This document shows positions 1-8,885 of a stretch of DNA of 64,000 bases, piece after piece. The position numbers and the translations under genes were made by a program. Numbering within the stretch: the first letter of the stretch is position 1; each line of letters starts with the position of its first letter. The notes below the pieces were generated by a model. The model did not search any database, had not been told where the DNA came from, and saw only the letters and a list, made by a program, of their open reading frames with translations. The DNA is from Ichthyophis bannanicus. Lineage: Eukaryota > Chordata > Amphibia > Gymnophiona > Ichthyophiidae. The DNA is taken from NCBI GenBank assembly GCA_033557465.1, contig CM066032.1:54720955-54784954 (forward strand), in the 5' to 3' direction.

Positions 1-3000
1 CCTGGCCTGAACTCCCTGACACGGAATCCTGGAACAGAACCGGGGAAGTTTGGCATTCCACGGACTTGCAAAGAGGTCTATGTCCGGGGTTCCCCAAATT
101 CGGAAGATCCTGGCTATCTGGTCCCCATGGAGGGACCATTCGTGTGGAAGCAGAACTCGACTGAGTCTGTCTGCCCAAGAGTTTTGAACCCCTGGAAGAT
201 ACACTGCCATGAGATGAATTTGATGCTCTCTGGCGAAGGCCCACAATCTCAGAGCTTCGTTGAAAAGCGACAGAGAGCCAGTCCCGCCCTGCTTGTTCAC
301 GTAGAACATGGCTACTTGGTTGTCCGTGTGGATGAGGACTGTCTTGTAGCTGAGCAGGGTGTGGAAGACTCTGAGAGCTAGAAAAATTGCTCTGAGCTCT
401 AAGAGGTTGATATGTAGAGATGTCTCCTGTAAAGACCAGATGCCTTGAGTAGAGAGATCTTGAAGATGAGCTCCCCAACCTCTTGAAGAGGCATCTGTTG
501 TAAGGGTTGCTTGGGGTAACACCTGTTGAAAGGGGGACCCCAGCAACAGATTTTGAGTGGACTTCCACCACTGGAGGGACCAAAAGAGGCGACTGGAGGT
601 TGCTATTTTGTCTGACAGGCAACCTGATGCCTGGGTCCATTGGGTGGACAGAGTCCATTGAGCTGCCCTCATGTGAAGGCGATCGTAAGGAACCACATGC
701 ACAGTGGATGCCATGTGGCCTAACAGTTGTAACATCTCTCGAGCAGTTAAATGGGATTTTAACTGAATTTGTGAGGCTAACTGCACCAAGCGTAGGCAAC
801 GGGCCTGGGGAAGATAGGCCCTTGCAGTTGTGGTATCCAGCAAGGCCCCTATGAACTCTAGAGATTGAGTAGGGGTGAGATGGGATTTTGAAAAGTTTAT
901 TACAAGTCCCAGATACTGAAGGATACACCTTGTGCAGGTTAGAGAAGTCTGGGCCTCTGACTGGGATGGAGCTCGGATGAGCCAGTCATCCAGATATGGG
1001 AATACGAATATCCCTAGAGTGCGTAGAAATGCAGCTACTACTGCCATGCATTTTGTGAACACCCTTGGTGCAGAGGCCAGACCGAAAGGAAGCACTCTGT
1101 ATTGGTAGTGCTTCCCTTGATAAAGGAACCGAAGGAACCTTCTGTGTGTTGGATGGATGAGGACATGAGTGTACGCATCCTTGAGGTCTAGAGAGCAAAG
1201 CCAATCCTGACTCTGAAGATATGGAAGGAGAGTACCGAGAGAAATCATCTTGAATTTCTCCTTGCATAGAAACTTGTTCAATTCTCTGAGATCTAATATG
1301 GGTCTGTAGCCCCCTGTTTTCTTTGGGATAAGAAAGTAGGGGGAGTAGAACCCTGATCCCTGTTGAAGAAGGGGTACTTCTTCTATTGCCCCTTGGGCAA
1401 GAAGGGTAGCAATCTCCTGACCCAGAAGGTCGAGGAGAGATGTCTGAGAATTGAACTGTCTCACCATGGTGTGAGGAGGAAGGTTTAAGAAATGAAGCTT
1501 GTACCCCTCCCTTATGATGGAGAGGGTCCATTGCTCTGCTGTGATTTGTTCCCACCTGGGAGCAAAGTAAGCCAACCTTCCTGGAATGGTGAGAGGCTCT
1601 GGATGTCCTAGAGCCAGAAAGGCTAAGCTCTCTAGTTGTAAGTCAAAGGCCCTGAGGAGGCTGAGGCTGTTGGGCGGTAGCAGTCCTAGCAGCCTTAGGC
1701 TTGGCCTGTTTCGGTTGTTGCTGTCTCTTTGTAGCAAAACGACCTGCAGAAGATGACTGCTGACCATAAGCAGAATAATATTTCCCTTTTTTGGGAAAAA
1801 AAACCCCTTTTTGAACAACCTTTTCTTAAAAGGAGCTGAAGTAGACTTTGAAAGTCTATCTAAAGCAGAATTTTCAGCATCCATTTGGGTGGCCTTTGCT
1901 TGCCAATCTTTGCCAAAAAGGTTTTCACCTGTACAAGGAAGGTTTCCTAGTCCATCTTGAGCCCAGGGTTCCAAATCAGAAGCTTGTAACCAAGCAACTC
2001 TGCGTGCACCTATGGCAATGGCCGAGGCTCTGCTGGCACCTTCAAAAGAGTCAAAGGCTGCACGGTTGGAAAACTTGGAAATATCCTGGGCATGTTTGAG
2101 CCAGGTGAGGAACTCTTCCCTTTTATCTTCTGAAATAAAAGGAGATAAAGTTTGCAGGTGATCTGTAACTTCTTTTAGAAACATCCCCATATAGAGACTA
2201 TAGGAGTTGATTCTGGCAACAAGCTTACTGGCCTGGAAAATTCTCCTGCCAAAGGCATCTAAGGTTCTGCATTCTCTTCCTGGAGGAGCAGAAGAGTGCC
2301 TTTTTGTACTCTTTATCTTCTTCATAGCAGACTCCACCACAATGGAGTGGTGAGGAAGCTGAGTCTTATGGAAGCCAGGACAAGGAGGAACACGATACAT
2401 GGTGTCCAACCTGCGAGAATGAGGGGAAGTGGTGAGAGGAGTCTCCCATATGCCCAACATGTGATCATAAAGAATCTCATGTATTGGTAAAGTGGCTGCC
2501 TCTTTAGGAGCCTTAGGATATTGTAAAATATCTAATTTTTTGGCTCTAGGCTCTGTCTCAGGGGCCACTGAGATGGAAAGGCCCCTGGCCACTTACCTAA
2601 TGAAGTCTTGAAAAGACAAGTCTTCTGGAGGAGACATTCTCCTTTTTGGAGAAGAGGGCTCCTGAGGATGGATCACCGATGCTTCGACAGAGACCTTTGA
2701 TTCATCAGAGTCTTCAGAGGACTCGAAGTATCGCCTGTCTGGATGCTCCTGCAGAGCCCGATACGCGTACCGGGTGGTATCGACATCGGGAGTGATCAGT
2801 ACCGATTCGGTACCGATGGGCATCACAGAACAGTGTACCGCTGCAGTCGACACCGAAGCGGATGTCGATGCAAGCGGTACCGGCACCGGAACCGATGTCG
2901 GTACCGGTGCCGGAGTCGGTACCGGCAATGGAGTTTGTTGCGGTACCGAAGGCATCGCAGCTTGTATGAATGCCGTGATGGCACGCTGCATGGTCAGGAT

Positions 3001-3513
3001 ATTCTGATCCATCGACGCAACCAATGTCTGGATGTCGGTACCAGTGGGAACCACCGGTACCCCAGAACATGGCAACAGGTGATCGGTCGAGGCCGAGCCA
3101 TCGAAGTCAACCTGTGACCCCATAGATAAAGCTTTGGAAGCTGGAGCCTCCCACCGGGGTAATTTTGCCGGTGTGGATTCCTCGAGGGCAAGCCCGGAGG
3201 CATCTCGATACTTAGAGGGAGATTTACCCTTCGAGGACCGACTGGATTTAAGTTTGGTTACCTGAGATTCATGTGAGGACGAAGAAGCCCTGGAAGACGT
3301 CGATGCAACCGAAGCTGCATCCAAGGGAAACAGGGTACTGAGCTTAGCTGCTCAATTCTGTAGACCTCTTTTAGACATCATGGAGCAGGACTCACAATCC
3401 GCAATGGAGTGGTCAGGACCTAAACATTTTAGACACCATTCATGGGTGTCGGTGACAGAAATAGTGCCGCTGCACTTCGTGCATTTTTTAAACCCAGAGG
3501 AGGGCTTTTCCAT
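1..3513 (-). pseudogene. DIRS gag / reverse transcriptase / RNase H reading frame with two in-frame stops
   Basis: One reading frame runs from an ATG at 3513 to the left edge and is broken only by TGA at 3352-3354 and TAA at 2593-2595. The start encodes a Cys/His cluster typical of DIRS gag (CxxC, later CLKCLG, DH, CxxC). The middle is Ser/Pro/Val rich. From about 1560 leftward it encodes RT: SLDLKDAY near 1160-1190, LPFGLASAP near 1060-1090, and the catalytic YLDD at about 985-996. RNase H follows with TTDASSRGWG near 470-500, an LLELRA block near 380-400 and HTDNQVA near 310-330. In related elements gag and RT usually lie in different frames. Here a homopolymer region near 1795-1805 seems to have shifted gag into the RT frame, so the last part of gag reads as a non-gag peptide before RT begins. 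Not a functional gene. Confidence 0.78.
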
Positions 3514-3942
3514 GAGGAGAAATTTCCTAGGCCTAAGGCCAAAGAAGAAAATGCACTGAAGTGAGAAAAACAGTAGTTTTTTGTTTTTGTTTTTTTTTAG
3601 AATAAAGAAAGAAAAGACCGGCGGTACCGGTCCAGCGTCGAGAAGGCAGACGCGCAACCAAAAAAATAAAATAAAATAAAGAAATTCTTCATCGGTGACA
3701 GGAACACGACCTGCTGGCTCCGCGGAAAAGAAGAACTGGAGAGAGGCGGTTGGGAAAGGCGGGAAGGCAGCGCGCAGGCACTGTGGGATGCTCCCAAAAG
3801 CTTTCCTTTTGGACGCTGGGGCGCGTTCCCGCGCAAGCTCCGTCGGTACCGACGATACCCATATGTGAATATTCATTCCTGCTTGTTCCTGGAGATAGAC
3901 GGATACCACGAAAACACTCAATACATCAATAAAGAAACAATA
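1..3942 (-). mobile_element. DIRS-like tyrosine-recombinase retroelement, 5' part
   Basis: The minus strand reads, from right to left, a gag-like region with a Cys/His cluster, then reverse transcriptase and RNase H, and it leaves the window at base 1. The order and the RT style (YLDD, LPFG, SLDLKDAY) are those of DIRS elements, which integrate by a tyrosine recombinase instead of a DDE integrase. The recombinase would lie beyond the left edge. Bases 3514-3942 hold the untranslated leader and terminal repeat; the block near 3845-3898 (ATTCCTGCTTGTTCCTGGAG) recurs in the DIRS remnant near 13045-13073. The outer boundary at about 3942 is set by the neighbouring CR1 tail and is approximate. Confidence 0.8.
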
Positions 3943-4090
3943 TAAGAACATAAGAACATAAGATATGCCATACTGGGTCAGACCAAGGTCCATCAAGCCC
4001 AGTATTCTGTTTCCAACAGTGGCCAATCTAGGTCATACGTACCTAGCAGGTACCTAGCAATCTAGGTCATATGTACAACTTAATACAATT
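3943..4090 (-). mobile_element. CR1-type LINE 3' end fragment
   Basis: The block starts with the short direct repeat ATAAGAACATAAGAACATA and continues with ATGCCATACTGGGTCAGACC. The same sequence occurs at 21936-22060 at the 3' end of a longer CR1. In CR1 elements the 3' end is a short microsatellite with no poly(A). Only about 150 bp of the 3' UTR is present, as expected from severe 5' truncation. Confidence 0.75.
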
Positions 4091-4155
4091 GTCCCCAAAA
4101 AGAAAATAATACTGATGATCCACCTCCCTCTAGCCCTCAAAATAAGGGGATACAA

Positions 4156-4602
4156 TCATTTGATAATAAACAATCCATTATACTGAGAAGAAATAGGACG
4201 AGCTAAACAGAGAGATATATAATTCACTCCACACCTACTTTCAGCACTGCTTGCACTACAGAATGTTGCCTCTCCCATGTTGTACATGTAAGATGTGCAT
4301 TGATTGCTGGTTATTGTGTTGCACACCTTGCATCGTGTGACCTGACTCCATTCACTTACCTCACATGGGTGGTCAGCAATCCGATTAAAGCGCCTAGTGA
4401 TGTGGCGCCATGCCCTCCTGACGCGGTGGAGGTCTTGCCTTCTGGATGATCCAGGAAATAACCTGGTCTGCTTTGTGCAGATCAGGTTTGCGAGAAGTTT
4501 TAGATCACGTCTGGTGAAGCCTGGCTGACGTGAGCGCCTCTCCATAATCACGGAAGTGACTGGGTTGCTGATGCATGCATACACACTGCGCTGTGCATGC
4601 AT
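4156..4602 (-). pseudogene. Harbinger-type Myb/SANT-like DNA-binding protein remnant
   Basis: This 148-codon open frame has a basic, tryptophan-containing helical block in its first half: FTRRDLKLLANLI, then RRQDLHRVRRAWRHITRRFN. Its pattern resembles the Myb/SANT-like (trihelix) protein encoded beside the transposase in PIF/Harbinger transposons. The C-terminal half (many Ser and Cys) looks like random translation. It abuts the left part of a Harbinger-like element, which supports the assignment. No transposase (HARBI1-like) partner was found in the window. It is probably the N-terminal part of a decayed accessory gene; the family assignment is from pattern recognition only. Confidence 0.45.
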
Positions 4603-4639
4603 GGTGGCGTGCTAATGTGCATTAACCCTAAGTTCATGC

Positions 4640-4690
4640 CAGCGCAGTGTTAGAAGGAAGGCAAAGGTCATGGGTTCGATTCCCCAGTGG
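4640..4690 (+). other. tRNA-like pol III promoter remnant inside Harbinger-like copy C
   Basis: The block contains a perfect B-box consensus, GGTTCGATTCC, at 4673-4683, preceded by a degenerate A-box region. Equivalent blocks sit at the same place in copies A, B, D and E, where the A-box (TAGCGCAGTGGTTA or TAGCACAATGGTTA) is clearer. No tRNA cloverleaf can be drawn, so this is a tRNA-derived module and not a tRNA gene. Confidence 0.55.
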
Positions 4691-4784
4691 TGTTATGTAA
4701 TAAGGCTGCCTGAGGCATTACCCTTTAATTTAAATCAGTGCTGTCTGAGGAATTGCCTTTTTTAATTTTAATTAGTGCTGCCAG

Positions 4785-4935
4785 CAAAAACACCCACAGT
4801 GCCGTAACCTAAGTTGCTGCATAAGGCGCCCTATAAGGCACTCCATAGGGCACATTCTAAAGTGCACTGTCCACCAAGGCACCTTATGATGTGCCCTATA
4901 CAGCATTTTATAGGGCACATTATATAACACCCCCC
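4785..4935 (+). repeat. GGCGCC / TTATA palindrome cluster, half copy
   Basis: Short, related, self-complementary words such as AAGGCGCCCTATAAGG, TATAGGGCAC and GGCACCTTAT follow each other. In copies A, D and E the cluster is a full inverted repeat flanked by two opposed tRNA-like units. In copy C the right half and the second tRNA-like unit are missing. Confidence 0.7.
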
Positions 4936-6700
4936 CCTGGCTGGCTACAGAAAGACTGCAGGTGACCACACAAACTCTCTGCTGTGGTTACCAGGATAGG
5001 GTAAACCCACCCATACCCATGATGCACTGCACATGCAGATCAGCAGTCTACAGTTGATCACAAGATGGGGTATGCACCCCCACAGCACCTCGGCCTGGTA
5101 GGGGGAACTGACCATGTGTGTTACTGGCACAGAGTAGCTACAGACCGTGACATTGTGTGGGTCCTGTGCTCACCCTGAGGGTAAGGTGGGGCGCCCAGCA
5201 CCAGGTCCGCAGCACCTCGTTTGGCTGAGGTAGGCTATGCTGTAGGTCACCATCAGTGCCAGTGTGTGATAGGTAGTCTTTGCAGACACACCTAAGATGT
5301 ACCTGTGTCCATCTCTATTTCCCAGTCACGTCTCGCCCTTGTGAACTATAATGCACCCAGAATAGTGCATATTCTGTGTGGGTGCCATGGTCACGTGATT
5401 TAAGTGAAGGGGGATGTTTGGACCCAAAAGCGGATTATGTAGCACCTGCCAACCAGCCCTCTGTGGCTCAGGGTGGGGGAACAGGATCTCCCGCCAACAG
5501 ATCCACATTCTACATCTCTGCAATGGTGGCAGTAGAGGGGACCATCAACCCCAGTCCTGCTGGGGAACGGGCACCCTACAGGGCAGTCAAAGCAGATCTG
5601 TATGCATCAATAAGGCAGTGGCAGACAGACAGAATGAATGCTGGAAAAGCTCAGCTGTCCACCACCACTATCTGACATTCACCAGCTGAGGGCACAGTCA
5701 GTCTCCATCCAGGGCACCCTGCAAGATGTTCCAGACATACACATACTAACCACAGACAGTCTGCTAGCTAGTACAATGTTCCTGGAGAAACTGTATGCAC
5801 CCAAAAATGGGATGTGAGTACACACACCAAGCAAGTATGTAAGTGATTGGGCCCCAAAAAAGAAAATCCATAAATATCACCTGAGAAAAATAGTGTAGAG
5901 CACTATGGGGGAACCTAGCCATGCCATGGTCACTGTTCAGTCAGGGTGAGAGTGACCTCCCAGCATGACATGCTGTGGCCACCCTGTCCATGCAGGTGGT
6001 GGTCGGGCACTACAATGTCCCAGCCATTGCCCTATGCCCTGTGCAGATGCAACCTGCCCTGGCCACCCTGTCCGGGCCATACCCACAGTATCTTGCTCCT
6101 CATTATGCACATTGGCAGGCTAACACTGGAAACAGTGCAAGCAGTGTGGGCTCAGTAAGGTGTAGGCAGCCACAACACACTGGATAGACAGACAGACACA
6201 CACTCCCACACCTATGCCAGCATTGTGCAAATATAGAGGTTTTTGGCAGCCCAGGCCACCACAACAGTCCTGGGCACAGTGCAGGCATGGCTATGGTACG
6301 CAATACTGTTGGGGTCACTCCCCAGGGTGGTAAACACTGTCAGAAACCAAAACTGAAACACACTCAACAGATATCAGAAAGGTTGCTATGATGCAGCTCT
6401 GTCAACAAATTGTGTCTAACTTAGGATTTGTTATCTGCCATTAATCATAGCAACCTTTTGATATATGTGTAACGTGTTCCCAAGTTAAGGGCGGCATTGC
6501 TAAGGTATGCAAGTGGGAATGCATTGGGAGATGCTGCTCCTCAGGGCCCAACAGCCTGACTCTCCATGAGGCTTTGGATAGTGGATCATGTGGGTGTGGG
6601 TGTTTATGCCCCTGTTGGCTGCTGCTCTAGGGCCCAGTTTCCCAACTCCGGTCCTGGTGGGCCAAACACGGTTCAGGTTTTCATGCTGTCCCTAATGAAT

Positions 6701-7681
6701 AATAATGATACCAAAAAATCACCAAAGTAACCCTCGTGGAAATTTACAAAATAATTATTTTTGTCGGATGTTACAGGAAAGGAACATGTAAGAATACTAT
6801 GTCCACCACTCAGTTACATCCATTTTAATCAGTTTTTATAAAACCATGAAAACTCCACTACTTAGCTGGATAAGAAGAAACGAAACTCAAACTACTCAGG
6901 CACGATGGGCACGTTTCGGGTCTGTAGCCCTGTTTCAAGTGCTGCCATACTTCAATTCAACCGCCATCAAACGCTGAAATCAGCTGCTTCCTCAAAAGGG
7001 TCAAAGACTTCAAAGAATGGCTGTACTTCGCTGTCAATCACTTCTGACAACCAATGAAACTCCAGAGACGCCCCACCAAACAGGGGAAGCCCTGTGATCA
7101 TCAGATGACATCAGTGAATACTGAGCCAATCGATCTCTTTGTTAAGACCATCAGGATGCACCGTCCGCAATTGAAAAATCCAACGCTGTTCACAGCTCTG
7201 TAGTTTATTAGTGCGTTTGATGGCGGTTGAATTGAAGTATGGCAGTACTTGAAACAGGGCTACAGACCCGAAACGTGCACCTTGTGCCTGAGTAGTTTGA
7301 GTTTCGTTTCTTCTTATCCAGCTAAATAGTGGAGTTTTCATGGTTTTATAAAAACTGATTAAAATGGATGTAACTGAGTGGTGGACATAGTATTCTTACA
7401 TGTTCCTTTCCTGTAACATCCGACAAAAAGTATGTTCCCAGTAATTACACTTGTATTGTTCTATGTAAAGTATACACAAGTATACAAGTTTCTGTTCACT
7501 GTTCAATGTAAACCGCCCCTGATCTCTGGAAGGGGCGGTATAGAAGAAACTGTTAAATAAATAAAATAAATAAATAAAAATAATTATTTTGTAAATTTCC
7601 ACGGGGGTTACTTTGGTGATTTTTTGGTATCATTGAGATTTGTCACTGAATTGGGGATTGGTTTTTGCATATTGTATTTAG
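6701..7681. mobile_element. Penelope-like foldback insertion 1
   Basis: A 13-bp direct repeat GTCCCTAATGAAT (6688-6700 and 7682-7694) flanks the insertion; sibling copies A, B and E show the uninterrupted site. Inside, a left arm (about 6704-6974) is the inverted copy of a right arm (about 7213-7635). The loop between them encodes, on the minus strand at 7111-7212, the last residues of a Penelope endonuclease (EQRWIFQLRTVHPDGLN and a stop). A unique tail of 46 bp (7636-7681) follows the right arm. The arms carry the PLE-style 3' UTR block CAGACCCGAAACGTGC. The right arm is broken by an L2 tail. Confidence 0.8.
7440..7580 (+). mobile_element. L2-type LINE 3' tail inserted in the foldback arm
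   Basis: The insert interrupts the right foldback arm between CGACAAAAA and TAATTATTTTG, which are contiguous in the left arm. It ends in the hairpin CCGCCCCTGATCTCTGGAAG / GGGGCGGTATAG and an (AAATA)n tail. The same end is seen at 34140-34203. It is a heavily 5'-truncated insertion with no coding capacity. Confidence 0.8.
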
Positions 7682-8885
7682 GTCCCTAATGAATATGCAT
7701 GAGATACATTTGCATACAATGGGGGATGTTGCATACAATTGCAGCACAGGCATATTTATTAGGGACAGCATGACACCTGAATGGTGTTTGGCCTTCCAGG
7801 ACTGCAATTGGGAAACTCTGCTCTAGGGATTGCACATGGGTATAGTGTCTGTGCCCTGTAGGGTAAAATATAGGCATTTATGGCTTGTTTATTTAATTTG
7901 CAATAACAGTTCCATCTTTACTACCACGGTTTAGTACTGGGTAAAATATAGGGACATGGTTTGCAGGAGCCACAGCTGGGGCTTGAACCTGTGACCTTCT
8001 GACCCTAAACATACTGGCTGTGTGTACTGCACCAAACTGCTGTCACAGAGGCATGTCCTTCCCTGGGGCTACCATTAGTGTTCGTTAGACAGACCCTGTC
8101 TGTTGCACAACATGGCACCCACCTAAACAGGGCTTGGCCTTGGTCTGCTGTGGGCAGATGCCACTGCCCCCTCCACCACCAGCAACCCTCCGCTATTGTG
8201 CTGATATGCCCTTATACCAGTGGTGCTGGTGGTGCGTAGTCCCAGGCCATCCAGTGTGCCGGTAGGCAGCTGCCTATAGTGTGGGTTCTCATGTAGGGGT
8301 GCCTACATTGACATGCGTGCTTCCCCCCGGCACCACCTGCCAATGTTCTATGCCCTTGGGGGTACCTGCTGAGTAATATCCCCTGTGACACTGTGGGACA
8401 CACACTCGTGCCCATGTTGGACCCTTGTCAGTTGCTGTCTTGCTGCTTTACAGTTTCGGCATTCCTATGTGCCACCTAGGCATCTGCCTAGTCCGCACTG
8501 TGCCGCAGCTGGACCACAGCATAACAAACCTGCCAAATACAAAGGAAAACACCCTGGTCACCGCTATTTCACTGTGGGATCATTCACTTTGTAGGGGGAA
8601 AGAGCATAGCCCCTTCCAAACATGACATCTTCCTTTTTACGCTTTGTCAGTATTGTTGCTTTATGTTTATGATTAGTAGCACTATTGGCCAGCTTGGCTA
8701 TGGGGATTTGAAATGTGGGTCTGGTCATTTAATATGTTTATTTGCCTTTTTGGTTCCTGCACATGTATCACTACTATCACTTTTCTGGGTTTCCCTGGCT
8801 TTGCTGTACATTGCTGACTGAAATGGTTTCTCTCTCCTGCAAATGTGCCTCTAGCGCGAGGTTTTCACTGGCGCTAATTTCCAGC

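Larger units (their letters stand above)
6633..7820 (+). mobile_element. hAT-type MITE inside Harbinger-like copy C, split by a later insertion
   Basis: The terminal inverted repeats are CCCAGTTTCCCAACTCC at the left and GGGAAACTCTG at the right. They are flanked by a perfect 8-bp direct repeat, CTCTAGGG (6625-6632 and 7821-7828), the duplication size of hAT transposons. The same MITE occupies the same place in copies A, B and E, so it entered an ancestor of the whole family. The Penelope foldback at 6701-7681 accounts for its unusual length here. Confidence 0.8.
4590..8885 (+). mobile_element. Harbinger-like non-autonomous element, copy C (both ends lost)
   Basis: The sequence aligns by eye, block after block, with copies A (30805-35518), B (53281-56569) and E (61358-64000). 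Landmarks are the tRNA-like unit at 4640-4690, the GGCGCCCTATAAGG cluster, TGCTCATTATGCACATTGGC near 6095-6115, and an AT-rich end near 8640-8860. The left TIR is absent. The right end is cut at about 8885, where a 5'-truncated RTE LINE begins. Inside it are an hAT MITE, a Penelope foldback and an L2 tail, each nested in the previous one. No protein-coding frame longer than noise belongs to this element. Confidence 0.75.

Noticed and set aside
986..1555. 189-codon minus-strand frame as a gene
   Set aside because: It is an out-of-frame shadow of the DIRS reverse transcriptase; the RT motifs are read in another frame of the same strand.
2585..2600. Splice donor in the DIRS gag (AGGTAAGT)
   Set aside because: The coding frame continues directly past it with recognisable gag-like sequence, so a simple nonsense mutation explains the stop better than an intron.
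2743..3117. Plus-strand frames over the DIRS gag
   Set aside because: The region has many GGTACCG-type words that give open frames on both strands; the minus-strand gag explains it.
4640..4690. True tRNA gene
   Set aside because: A B box is present but the acceptor, D and anticodon arms cannot be formed and the block is a fixed part of a transposon family. The same applies to the tRNA-like units at 11.8, 12.2, 31.0, 31.4, 53.5 and 61.6 kb.
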